Part shown: positions 16,794 through 26,529 of the stretch, piece after piece | Numbering within the stretch: position 1 is the stretch's first letter | Layout: each line of letters begins with the position of its first letter | Source: Alphaproteobacteria bacterium | GTDB taxonomy: Bacteria > Pseudomonadota > Alphaproteobacteria > SHVP01 | DNA: 64,000 bases | Assembly (NCBI GenBank): GCA_016869765.1 | Contig: VGES01000006.1 | Location: 1 to 64,000, forward strand | Direction: 5' to 3' | Notes under the pieces: generated by a model | What the model was told of the DNA's origin: nothing | Seen by the model: only the letters and a program-made list of their open reading frames with translations | Databases searched by the model: none | Position numbers and translations under genes: made by a program

Positions 16794-18581
16794 ATGGCAC
16801 GATCGACGAGTCTGCGCGGCGGCTTCTGGGACTCGATGCCCAAGCGCAAGTCCAACCAGCTCACCGGCGGCATGGTGATCAGCCGTACGTTGCAGAAGCT
16901 GGGCATCAATACGGTGTTCTCGCTTGCCGGCGCCTCGCATACCCATTCCCTGGATGCGCTCGATCGCGACGGCTTCAAGATTATTTCCGGGCGCCATGAG
17001 ACGGCGACGGTGGCCGCAGCCGATGGCTTCGCGCGAGTCACGGGCAAACTGGGCGTCGCGCTGATCATTTCCGATCAGGGCGTGCCCAACGCCGTCTCCG
17101 GCGTGCTCACCGCCTATGAAGCCTGCTCGCCCGTGCTGGTCATCGTGGCGCGACTCTCGACGGCCTCGATCGAGCCGCAGAGCCAGGTCGACCACGATGC
17201 TCAGGCGCTGTTGCGGCCAATCAGCAAGTGGACGCGCACCGTGCACGCGCCCGAGCGGTTGCGCGAGTACGTCGAGGTGGCAGCGCGTCACGCGATGAGC
17301 GGTCGGCCCGGCCCCGTGGTGCTACAGGTGCCACAGGAGTTCCTTTCGGCCGCCGTCGAGGTGGCCAACGAACTCGACCTCCCGCTGACGGCAACGCCCA
17401 AACCGCAGGCCAATCCCCATGCCGTCACCGCTGCCGCGGAACTGCTGATGGGGGCCAAGCGGCCGCTGGTGATCGCCGGCGGTGGAGCGATGTTTGCCAA
17501 TGCCGGGGCGGCATTGCGTGCATTGTCCTCCGAGTTCGGGATCCCGGTGATGGGCAATGCTCTCGGACGCGGCCTGGTTCCCGAAGACGATGACCTCAGT
17601 TGGTCGTGGCCGCTCGCTCAACCCGCCGCGCGTGAGGCCGACGTCGTGCTCTGGGTCGGTTCTCGCATGACCCAGCGGCTGGGCTACGGCATGGCCCCCC
17701 GGTTCTCGACCGATGCGCGCATGATTCAGATCGATGTGCTCGGCGAAGAGATCGGCCGCAACCGTCCGATCGACGTGCCCATCGTTGCCGATGCGGCCGT
17801 TGCCACGGCGGCGATCGTGGCCGAGCTCAAGCGACGCAAGGCCAAGACGAAACCCGCCCCGAAGTGGATCAAAGATGCCCTCAAGGAGCGCCTGACGTTC
17901 ATCGATTCGATCGGACGCGGCGACAAGGGCCCGATTCACCCCTATCGGCTGGCGCGCGAGCTGATGAAACGGATGCCCGCGGACGCGATCTACGTCGGCG
18001 ACGGCGCCGACATCCAAAACTGGATGCATGCGATCCTGCGCATCCGCCACGAACGCGGGTTCATGGACCATTACCCGTTGGGATCGATGGGCATCGGCAC
18101 GCCTTTGGCCCTGGGCGCAGCAGCTGGGGCGCGGGAGATCGCAGAAGAGCAGGGCGAGAAGCCGCGTCCCGTGGTGCACGTCACCGGCGACGGGGCGTTC
18201 GGTTTCTACCCCAGCGAATACAACGGCGCTGTGCTCGCCGGCCTCAAGATCACGACCTTCATCTCGAACGACGGCGCCTGGGGCACCGAAAAACACGGCC
18301 AGATGAAAGTGATCGAGCGGCCGGTCAACACGACCTTCGGCGACGTGCGCTACGACCTGATCGGCAAGGCCTTCGGCTGTCACGCCGAACAGGTCACCAA
18401 GCCGAAAGACGTTGGCCCGGCGATCGAACGTGCGTTCAAGTCCGACAAACCCGCGGTCGTCGACGTGGTCACGGACCCGATGGCCGGCAAGCTGCGCAAG
18501 GATGATCCGCGCGTGATGACGATCGCGTTCTCCGACTTGCCGCTGTCGCGCAAGTCGCAGTACACCCCCGACGTGCGCTGA
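16794..18581 (+). CDS. thiamine pyrophosphate-dependent enzyme (acetolactate-synthase-like)
   Basis: 595 aa; TPP_enzyme N/M/C domains; GDGAFGFYPSEYNGAVLAGLKITTFISNDGAWG. Confidence 0.92.
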   Translation: MARSTSLRGGFWDSMPKRKSNQLTGGMVISRTLQKLGINTVFSLAGASHTHSLDALDRDGFKIISGRHETATVAAADGFARVTGKLGVALIISDQGVPNAVSGVLTAYEACSPVLVIVARLSTASIEPQSQVDHDAQALLRPISKWTRTVHAPERLREYVEVAARHAMSGRPGPVVLQVPQEFLSAAVEVANELDLPLTATPKPQANPHAVTAAAELLMGAKRPLVIAGGGAMFANAGAALRALSSEFGIPVMGNALGRGLVPEDDDLSWSWPLAQPAAREADVVLWVGSRMTQRLGYGMAPRFSTDARMIQIDVLGEEIGRNRPIDVPIVADAAVATAAIVAELKRRKAKTKPAPKWIKDALKERLTFIDSIGRGDKGPIHPYRLARELMKRMPADAIYVGDGADIQNWMHAILRIRHERGFMDHYPLGSMGIGTPLALGAAAGAREIAEEQGEKPRPVVHVTGDGAFGFYPSEYNGAVLAGLKITTFISNDGAWGTEKHGQMKVIERPVNTTFGDVRYDLIGKAFGCHAEQVTKPKDVGPAIERAFKSDKPAVVDVVTDPMAGKLRKDDPRVMTIAFSDLPLSRKSQYTPDVR

Positions 18582-18584
18582 GTC

Positions 18585-19448
18585 TCAGCCGAAAGCGTTC
18601 AGCGGGATCTTGAGGTAGGAGACGCCGTTGTTCTCGGCCGGCGGGAATCGGCCGCCGTTCATGTTGACCTGAACCGACGGCAACAGCAGCACCGGGACCG
18701 CAAGTTTGCGATCGCGTTCCGTGCGCATGGCCACATATTGATCCTCGCCGATGCCGTCCTTGACGTGGATATTGCCGGCGCGTTCTTCAGCGACGGTTGT
18801 GAGCCACGCATAGGGACGACCGTTGGGGCCGTAGTCGTGGCACATGAACAGGCGCGTCTCCCGAGGTAGATCGAGGATCCGGCGCAGCGAACGGTACAAC
18901 TGGCGGGCGTCGCCGCCCGGGAAATCGGCCCGCGCCGTCCCGTAGTCGGGCATGAAGATCGTATCGCCGACGAATGCCGCATCGCCGATCGCATAGGTCA
19001 CACAGGCCGGGGTGTGGCCGGGCGTATGAATCACGCGGCCGGTCAAGGGTCCGCACGAGAACGTCTCGCCGTCGGCGAACAACTTGTCGAACTGTCGTCC
19101 GTCGCTCGCCAGCCAATCGCCGAAGTTGTAGATCGCCTTGAACGTGCGCTGGACCGTAGCGATCCCCGTACCGATGCCGGTGCGCGCACCGGTCTTGGTC
19201 TTGAGGTACGGTGCAGCCATCAGGTGATCGGCGTGGACGTGGGTCTCGAGAATCCAATCGACCGCGAGGTTCTTCTCGGCGAGGTAGGCGAGGATCTTGT
19301 CGGGGGGAGCGGTCGAGGTCCGGCCCGATTTGGGGTCGTAGCCGAGTACCGAATCGATGATGACCGCCCGGTTGCCCCCCGGCGCATGGACGACATAGCT
19401 GACCGTAAACGTCGCTTCGTCGAAGAACGCTTGGACTTCCGGATTCAT
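18585..19448 (-). CDS. MBL-fold metallo-hydrolase (persulfide-dioxygenase/BLH-like)
   Basis: ETHVHADHLMAAPYLKTKTGA, HTPGHTPACVTY, FVGDTIFMPDYGTARADFPGGDA. Confidence 0.9.
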   Translation of the reverse strand: MNPEVQAFFDEATFTVSYVVHAPGGNRAVIIDSVLGYDPKSGRTSTAPPDKILAYLAEKNLAVDWILETHVHADHLMAAPYLKTKTGARTGIGTGIATVQRTFKAIYNFGDWLASDGRQFDKLFADGETFSCGPLTGRVIHTPGHTPACVTYAIGDAAFVGDTIFMPDYGTARADFPGGDARQLYRSLRRILDLPRETRLFMCHDYGPNGRPYAWLTTVAEERAGNIHVKDGIGEDQYVAMRTERDRKLAVPVLLLPSVQVNMNGGRFPPAENNGVSYLKIPLNAFG

Positions 19449-19475
19449 GAATCAACCCCCTCGCGACGCGCCACC

Positions 19476-21821
19476 CTAGCGGGCCGGGGGCAACAGCCGC
19501 AACCGGCCACGCGCGTCTCTCACCGCCTCGTCGAACGCGGGGATCGTGACGTAACGCCCGTTCCGCCAGTCCTCGACGTGATCGGCAAAGTAGCGGCTCC
19601 AGGGGTTTCCTGATTGCCCCGGGACGACGCGGAACAGCGAACGACTGGGATCACCGAGATCGTAGACCGCGCGATAGCCGGCGGCGTGGCCGTTGCGGAA
19701 GTCGCGGCCGTGGCCACCGCGGTTCAACGTGTAGCCGTCGCCGTCGGTGGCGACGCCGATTCCCAGCAAGCGGTCGACGCCGGGCACGAATAACAGCGGG
19801 TGCGTCAGGCGTAGTCGGTGCGCCCGGCCCCACCGCCAATCCTCGACATCGCGCCCGAAGTCTCGGGTCAGTCGCGCGATCGCCGCATCGAACGCGCGGG
19901 TTACCGTGGCCCGGCACGTCGGGTCCGGATCGTTCGGCCGGGCGCACCAGGATCGATCGCGGTCGAACACGGCCAAGATCCTGTTGACGGGATCGCCTCA
20001 GAGGGAGCTCACGAGTTCGCCGAGGTCGTCGGCGAAGATCTCGCGGGTCAGTTCCGGGAGCCAGGCGGCAAACACGAGGGCCGCCCGGCTGTCACGATCC
20101 ATGTGGAAGTTCCAGGCGCGCAGATCCGCGACCAGGTCCGCCGCCGGGCGGGCGGTCATCGTTTCGAGGCGCTGCAGGAGCGCGGGGAGCAGTGTTGCCG
20201 CCGCGGCCGAGTAGGTGTCGTTTTGAAATGCGGCATGACTCGCGACATCGAGGGGAACCGATGGCGCCAGCAGCACCCGAAGCCGTTCGGCGCGAAACGC
20301 TGGTTCCCAGTCGAGCGAGATCAGATAGGGGTAGTCATCCGCGACGACGCGGTTGTTGGCGTTGAACAGGACGCCCGAATCGGGATTGGTCTTCTGCGGC
20401 AGGGCGTCGAACGGGACATAACCGGTCCACGCCGCACCACGGGCCCCGTCGGCCGGGATCGAACCGTCGCCCGAGGCTCGAATCGGCGCGCGCCCCGCCG
20501 CGATGAAACCGATGGCGCCTTGGCGATCGGCGTAAAGCACGTTCTGCATCGGCGCGTGATAGAGACGCAAGGCTTCGCGGAAGGAAGCGGCATCGCTCGC
20601 GGTTTGCAAGCGATACAACGCCTCGGGCGTCGTATCGTCGGGTTGGAGTGCGACGGCCTGAAGGGCCGCAACACGTCCAGCCCCAGCGGTCGCTGCCGCC
20701 CGATCGATCACGTCCGACACGATCGGACCATGGCGACTTTCCCGGATCCGAAGCACGACGTCGCGACCGAAACGCACGCGGATCGTTTCTTCCCGGCTGC
20801 GGAAGGCCTCGCTCCCCTCGGGCGTACGATAATGGTCATCGTCGAGTGTCGTCTCGACGACGAGGTCGGACACATCGCCATATGTGGTGGTCAGGCCCCA
20901 GGCGACGTGTTCGTTCTGCCCCAGCAAATGGAAGGGCAAGCCCGGGATGGTCGCGCCGCTGATCGAGCGCGTCGGAGTCTCGAGCCGCACCAGATACCAA
21001 ATGCCCGGAGCGGTCATGCCGAGGTGTGGGTCGGAGGCTAGGATCGGAGCACCTTGGCTCGTTCGCTCGGCCGTGACGGCCCAGGCATTCGATGCGCGCC
21101 GCGGTTGGGTCCAGGACGGTAACGCGCTCAGCAGCCGTTGGGCGTCGAACCCCGGCAGCGCGGACAGCATCGCCCGGTGCGGCCCCTCCCGGGGGTTCAG
21201 AACGTCCAACTTGTCGGGCCCCACCCGTTCGATCAGCGCGGCGCGGCGCATCTCATCGAACCAGTTGCCCCCCAGCATGAGGGCCAGCAATTTTCCGAGG
21301 ACCGCCGAGTCGGCCGGGCGCCAGGGCTCAGGCCGATAGCCGAGCAACGTAAACTCGGGCGGCCAGGGGCCCTGGTGGCGTTCGAGGTAAGCGTTGACGC
21401 CGGCGGCGTAGGCCGTGATCGCCTCGCGCACCTCGGGGGAGGCGTGCTCGATTTGACGCTCGGCCAGTCGGTAGACGCCGAGGGTGCGCATCAGTCGATC
21501 GACGAAGAGGCCAGGCGAACCGACGACTTCGGCCGCGCGTCCTGCACCGATACGCCGGTAGGTGTCCATTTGCCATAGGCGGTCCTGGGCATGGGCGAAC
21601 CCCAGGGCGACATAGGCGTCACGGTCGCTTGCCGCCCGGATGTGCGTGACGCCATGGCGATCGCGCACGATGTCGACGGAAGCGGCAACCGGCAGGTCGG
21701 TTTGCACCCCATCCCAGACGGGCAGGCTCGTGGTCAGCCACAGTGCCACGACCACGAGGGCCACGAGCAACGTGCCGATCAGGATAGCGAGGGTGCGGCC
21801 GGCGATACGAAGAAAACGCAT
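19476..21821 (-). pseudogene. penicillin acylase family protein interrupted by an in-frame TGA
   Basis: ORFs 19998..21896 and 19476..19976 lie in the same frame, separated only by TGA at 19998..20000; N-part has SNAWAVTAERTSQGAPILASDPHLGMTAPGIWY, C-part has LTHPLLFVPGVDRLLGIGVATDGDGYTLN and VVPGQSGNPWSRYFADHVEDWRNGRY. Confidence 0.88.
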
Positions 21822-21879
21822 GATCACGACGGGTTCGGATGATAAATCCTGACCGACCAAGACGACAGGTGAATACTCC

Positions 21880-22440
21880 TTGAACGTTCTTTCCACTGGC
21901 CTGCCCGGGGTCTTGCTGATCGAGCCCAGGGTCTATGGCGATGAGCGCGGGTTCTTCGTCGAGACCTATCGGCGCGAGCGTTATGCCGCCGCGGGAATCG
22001 GCATAGAGTTCGTGCAAGACAACCTGTCGTCGTCGCGCGTGGGCGTGCTGCGCGGGCTGCACTTCCAGCACCCCAAGGGGCAGGCGAAACTGATTCAGGT
22101 GATTCAAGGCGAAATCTACGACGTCGTCGTCGATGTGCGTTCTGGGTCGCCCACGATCGGCCGCTGGTATGGCGTTGCGCTGTCCTCGGCCAACAAACGC
22201 CAACTGTTCGTTCCAGCGGGTTTTGCCCACGGGTTCTGCACGACGAGCGACAGCGCCATCGTCAGTTACAAGGCGAGCGAGGTATACGCGCCGGACTGCG
22301 AGACGGCCGTGCAATGGGACGACCCGGACCTCGGGATTTCCTGGCCGATCGAGAATCCGACGGTGTCGGATCGCGACCTGCTGGCCGTTCGACTCCGGGA
22401 TGTTCCAGCCGATCGTCTGCCGCCGTTCGACGGGCCATGA
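21880..22440 (+). CDS. rfbC: dTDP-4-dehydrorhamnose 3,5-epimerase
   Basis: GVLLIEPRVYGDERGFFVETYRRERY, GVLRGLHFQHPKGQAKLIQVIQGEIYDVVVDVR; TTG start. Confidence 0.95.
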   Translation: MNVLSTGLPGVLLIEPRVYGDERGFFVETYRRERYAAAGIGIEFVQDNLSSSRVGVLRGLHFQHPKGQAKLIQVIQGEIYDVVVDVRSGSPTIGRWYGVALSSANKRQLFVPAGFAHGFCTTSDSAIVSYKASEVYAPDCETAVQWDDPDLGISWPIENPTVSDRDLLAVRLRDVPADRLPPFDGP

Positions 22441-23378
22441 GCGATCGTCCGATCCTCCTGTTCGGGGTGACCGGACAAGTGGGAATGGACCTTCGTGTGC
22501 AGCTCGCACATTGGCGCGACGTGCTGTGCCCGCCGCGCACGGTCGTCAATCTGCTGTGGCCCGACGAGGTGCGCACCTACATCCGGGTATCGCGGCCGAG
22601 CTTGATCGTGAATGCCGCCGCCTACACTGCGGTCGACGCCGCCGAAGACAATGCCGACGAGGCCGCGGCGCTCAACGCCGATCTGCCACTATTGCTCGCC
22701 GAAGAGTGCCTTCAGCGCGGCATCGGCCTCGTGCACTTTTCGACCGACTACGTGTTCGATGGGCGCGGCGGTTCGGGTGCGCCTACGCCCTCCGGGCGGC
22801 GGGCCTATCGCGAGGACGATCGGCCGGAGCCCCTCAATGTCTATGGGCGCACGAAGCTGCGCGGCGAATCGGCCGTACAACAGTCGGGTGCCGCCTATCT
22901 CCTGTTTCGTTGCTGTTGGGTCTATTCCTTGATGGGCCGAAACTTCCTTCTGACGATGCAGCGCCTGGCTCGCGAGGGGCGCTCGCTCAACATCGTCGAC
23001 GATCAGCTCGGCAGTCCGACCTGGGCGCGTGCCATCGCGGTGGCGGCCGACGAAGCGATCCGCCAACTCGGCGCGGCCGACGGCCTGGGTGGACTCGAGC
23101 GCTTCGGCGGCACGTACCATGTCGCAGCGGGCGGCGAGACCACCTGGTGTGGCTTCGCGCGGGCCATCATGGACAGGGTCGAACAGTGGCCGCTGCCGCG
23201 CTGGCCGCAGGACCGCGAGCGTCCTTCGGTCCGGGCGATCGCCACCAAAGACTATCCGACCAAGGCCGTGCGCCCAGCATTTTCGGTCCTGGATACCGCG
23301 AAGCTTCGCGAGGTATTTGGCATAACGCTCGCCGATTGGTCCCAGCAGTTGGACGAATGTCTACAGAACCCGCCATGA
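22437..23378 (+). CDS. rfbD: dTDP-4-dehydrorhamnose reductase
   Basis: ILLFGVTGQVGMDL, VNAAAYTAVDAAEDN, FSTDYVFDGRGG, LNVYGRTKLRGE; ATGA overlap with rfbC. Confidence 0.95.
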   Translation: MSDRPILLFGVTGQVGMDLRVQLAHWRDVLCPPRTVVNLLWPDEVRTYIRVSRPSLIVNAAAYTAVDAAEDNADEAAALNADLPLLLAEECLQRGIGLVHFSTDYVFDGRGGSGAPTPSGRRAYREDDRPEPLNVYGRTKLRGESAVQQSGAAYLLFRCCWVYSLMGRNFLLTMQRLAREGRSLNIVDDQLGSPTWARAIAVAADEAIRQLGAADGLGGLERFGGTYHVAAGGETTWCGFARAIMDRVEQWPLPRWPQDRERPSVRAIATKDYPTKAVRPAFSVLDTAKLREVFGITLADWSQQLDECLQNPP

Positions 23379-23501
23379 GCAGGGCGCCACTGCGGAAGCG
23401 CGAAATGCGCTTCTCCGGTTTCCCGAGGCCCCTGGGGCGGTTGTCCTAGCGCAACCGATGGAGCCCGCGCCAGAGTACAATCCGGTATTGCGGAGGTGCC
23501 A

Positions 23502-23945
23502 ATGTCGTCCTTCGTTCCACTCCGGTTGGTGTTTGCGGCGGTGCTTGTGTCTCCGCTTCTCGGATCAGGGTCGGTGCTGGCCAACCCCGACCTGGTCGGC
23601 TGCTATTCCGATCTCGGGCCGAGGGGCGCCGTGAGAGCGATCGTCGCTGCATCGGAATCACGCTACACCATCACCCATCCGCGAACCCGCGACGCCAAAC
23701 CGAATCCGCTGGCGCCTGCGTCGGCGAAAGATCTCGATACCGTCAAGCGGGGGCTTCAAGCGCTCGGCGTCGTCGCCGACCCGGCTCAAGGTTTGATGCA
23801 CGACGACGGTTTCGATGTGGAGGTCGTCGTCATATTCGCCGAACCGGCCGTCCATCCGTGGCGCACGGGGTTTGGCCAGACCCGCTACGCCATCTCCACC
23901 CGGGACGAAACCTACCTCGTGTATCGCGTTCCCTGCCCGCGTTAG
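23502..23945 (+). CDS. secreted hypothetical protein
   Basis: signal peptide MSSFVPLRLVFAAVLVSPLLGSGSVLA; no recognised domain. Confidence 0.55.
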   Translation: MSSFVPLRLVFAAVLVSPLLGSGSVLANPDLVGCYSDLGPRGAVRAIVAASESRYTITHPRTRDAKPNPLAPASAKDLDTVKRGLQALGVVADPAQGLMHDDGFDVEVVVIFAEPAVHPWRTGFGQTRYAISTRDETYLVYRVPCPR

Positions 23946-23971
23946 CCGAGCCAGCCCGATCGGATGAGCCC

Positions 23972-24856
23972 TCAGCGGGCGCTGACGCCAAGGACGAACG
24001 CCAACGTGCCGACAAACCGGGCGGCATCGCGCCAGCACTTCGTGCTGTTGGCGCTGACGAGATAGAGGAGCGCCTTGGCGCCGAATTTGGCCAGGCGTCC
24101 GAAGGCCAACGCGTGCGCCGCGGCGAAACCCACATGCTTGCGCTCGAAATAGAGCCGCGACCACGCCATGTGCCAATGCTTGCGCCACAGGAGTCCTGGG
24201 CTCGGGCGGGACGCGGCGCCTCCGAGATGGCGCACGACAGCCTCCGGCACGTAGACCATCGGCATTCCCGCACGCCACAGCCTCAGGCAAAGGTCATCGT
24301 CCTCGAAGTAGAGAAACAGGCGCTCGTCGAACGCCGGCTTCGGCAACGCGGACCGCCGGGCAAACAGTGCGGCGCCCGAGAGAAAGCCAGAGCAGCACGG
24401 CCCGTCGGGCAGGGTCGCAGGATAGGCCTCGCGGGCCGCACCCATGCGCCGTCGCGTCAACAGGTCTGCGTCATGGCTGACGATCGGCCGGCCATCACGA
24501 TTTTCGATCCTTGGGCCAAGCAGCACGGCCTCTGGGAAACTCGCGGCCGTCGTTGTCAGGGCGGTGAGGGCGCCATCGGCGAGCACAGCGTCGGGGTTGA
24601 GAAACAGGACATAGTCGCCGCGTGCGGCGGCTGCCCCGCGGTTGTTGGCGACACCAAAACCGAGATTCGTGTCGCTGGCGATCACGTGCACATCCGGTCG
24701 TGTCTGCCGCGCCCGAGCCAGCGTGTCGTCGCGACTGGCATTGTCGACAACGATCACTTCCTCGACGCCGCGAAGCGAGGCGAGGCAAGGCTCGATGACC
24801 GCCGCGCTGTTGTAGGTGACCGTGACCACGGACACGCGCGGAGCAGAGTCGCTCAT
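23972..24856 (-). CDS. glycosyltransferase family 2 (rhamnosyltransferase-like)
   Basis: PRVSVVTVTYNSAAVIEPCLASL, VIVVDNASRDDTL, DYVLFLNPDAVL. Confidence 0.92.
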   Translation of the reverse strand: MSDSAPRVSVVTVTYNSAAVIEPCLASLRGVEEVIVVDNASRDDTLARARQTRPDVHVIASDTNLGFGVANNRGAAAARGDYVLFLNPDAVLADGALTALTTTAASFPEAVLLGPRIENRDGRPIVSHDADLLTRRRMGAAREAYPATLPDGPCCSGFLSGAALFARRSALPKPAFDERLFLYFEDDDLCLRLWRAGMPMVYVPEAVVRHLGGAASRPSPGLLWRKHWHMAWSRLYFERKHVGFAAAHALAFGRLAKFGAKALLYLVSANSTKCWRDAARFVGTLAFVLGVSAR

Positions 24857-24915
24857 GGCTGAATATTCGACACCGGTGGGATAGTCTCAGGGCCCACTAT
24901 AGAGCCGATCTGGCG

Positions 24916-25551
24916 ATGGAGGATGCTGTGAAGACGGAAGCCGATACCGTTGCCGACCTCGAGGCGTTGCGACGGATTTATCCGGAGCCACGGGAGGCGG
25001 CGCTCAAGAAAGTTCTGCATCGCTTCGATGCCCATGCCAGGCGTTTCGTAGGCCGTAGCCCGTTCCTGGTGCTCTCGACCAGCGACGGACTAGGGCGCGT
25101 CGATGCCTCGCCGCGCGGGGGCGAACCCGGTTTCGTTCATGTCCTGGACGATGAGACGTGCCTGGTTCCCGATTGGCCGGGCAACAACCGTCTCGATAGC
25201 TTGGAAAACATCGTCGTGAGCGGTGGTGTCGGGTTGCTGTTCTTGATCCCGGGTTTGGACGAAACCCTCCGGATCAACGGACGGGCGACGTTGTCGGTCT
25301 CGACCCTCCTGCGGCAACGCTTCGCGCGCCCGGACGGGCGTCTGCCGGCCACGGTCATCGTGGTGGCGGTCGAGGAGGTCTATCTCCACTGCGCCCGGGC
25401 GCTGCGCCGCTCGGAGCTGTGGAATCCCGCGCGCCATCTCGCGAAGGCTGAGTTTCCGACCATGGGGCAAATGCTGGCCGATCAGATCAAGGGCTACGAT
25501 GGCGCTGCATCGGATCGCCTTGCCCAGGAGAACCGCCACAACCTTTACTAG
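24916..25551 (+). CDS. pyridoxamine 5'-phosphate oxidase-like FMN-binding protein
   Basis: PFLVLSTSDGLGRVDASPRGGEPGFVHVLDDETCLVPDWPGNNRLDSLENIV. Confidence 0.88.
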   Translation: MEDAVKTEADTVADLEALRRIYPEPREAALKKVLHRFDAHARRFVGRSPFLVLSTSDGLGRVDASPRGGEPGFVHVLDDETCLVPDWPGNNRLDSLENIVVSGGVGLLFLIPGLDETLRINGRATLSVSTLLRQRFARPDGRLPATVIVVAVEEVYLHCARALRRSELWNPARHLAKAEFPTMGQMLADQIKGYDGAASDRLAQENRHNLY

Positions 25552-25631
25552 CGTTCGGAAAAGATTCGCGATGGTCGCGGTGCGGCGTTAGCCTGAACAC
25601 CACCGTCCGATCAGTCGACAGGGAGGAAGCC

Positions 25632-26309
25632 ATGGCCACGGTCGAAATCTTCAGCGCCGAAGTGTGCCCCTACGCCCACCGCACACGCCTGGCGCTGCTC
25701 GAAAAGGGGGTCGACTTCACGCTCACCGAGATCGATCTCAAGAACAAGCCGTCGTGGTTTCCGAGCGTGTCGCCCTACGGCAAGGTGCCGGCGATCCGTC
25801 ACAACGGCCAGATCGTGTATGAGTCGGCGATCATCAACGAATATCTGGACGAGGTGTTTCCCAATCCGCCGTTGATGCCCAAGGACCCGGTTCGCCGTGC
25901 CCAGGCGCGCATCTGGGTCGACTACTTCAACACCCGCTACAACGTGATCTCCTTTCGGCTCATCCGCGAGATCGACGAATCGAAGCACCCGGCCCTCATC
26001 AAAGAGTACTACGACGCGCTGCGTTTCATGGAAAACGAGGGTCTCAAGAAACTCGGCTCCGGTCCGTTCTGGATGGCAGAGGGGCTCACTCTGGTCGATC
26101 TCGCGCTCTACCCCTCGTTCGAACGCTTCGCCACGCTCGAGCACTATCGCGGGGTGCGAATTCCCGAGGACTGCGCCCGGTTGCGTCGTTGGGTCGAGAC
26201 CATGAGGGAACGGCCCTCGGTCAAGAAGATCGCGCACCCGGGCAGCTTCTACGTCGAGCGTTCTGCGGCCTACGCCGGTCGACCGACGCGCGCCCAAGCA
26301 GCGGAGTGA
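25632..26309 (+). CDS. glutathione S-transferase family protein
   Basis: VEIFSAEVCPYAHRTRLALLEKGVDFTLTEIDLKNKPSWF, VYESAIINEYLDE. Confidence 0.93.
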   Translation: MATVEIFSAEVCPYAHRTRLALLEKGVDFTLTEIDLKNKPSWFPSVSPYGKVPAIRHNGQIVYESAIINEYLDEVFPNPPLMPKDPVRRAQARIWVDYFNTRYNVISFRLIREIDESKHPALIKEYYDALRFMENEGLKKLGSGPFWMAEGLTLVDLALYPSFERFATLEHYRGVRIPEDCARLRRWVETMRERPSVKKIAHPGSFYVERSAAYAGRPTRAQAAE

Positions 26310-26310
26310 C

Positions 26311-26336
26311 AAAAAGGCCCCGTCCGAGGACGGGGC
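26311..26336 (-). terminator. intrinsic terminator oriented on the minus strand
   Basis: minus strand GCCCCGTCCTCGGACGGGGCCTTTTT. Confidence 0.75.
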
Positions 26337-26361
26337 AAGGTCAAGAGAGACCAGAACGGGT

Positions 26362-26456
26362 GTCGGCCCGGGGGAATGGAAGACCCGGCCGCCTCGTTGA
26401 TCGAAGGGTTCTGGGGGAGGGCTCCTTCGATCGGCGGCCGGGTCTGGAGGGCCGAC
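26362..26456 (-). ncRNA. candidate structured RNA element (rod-like hairpin), strand tentative
   Basis: paired arms 26362-26369/26449-26456, 26381-26393/26433-26445, 26399-26407/26424-26432 (30 bp total); terminator with U-tract downstream on the minus strand. Confidence 0.5.
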
Positions 26457-26529
26457 GCTGCAGAAGCTAGGGGCCTATTGCGGCGCACCAAGGGCTGAAA
26501 CAAGGCTTTTTTATGATTGGAGCACGAGC

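Noticed and set aside
19476-19976. 166-aa ORF as an independent gene
   Set aside because: Same frame as, and homologous to, the C-terminus of the upstream penicillin acylase; starts only with a TTG.
23400-23450. GAAGCGC-gaaat-GCGCTTC hairpin after rfbD as a terminator
   Set aside because: Short stem without a convincing T-tract; not strong enough to list.
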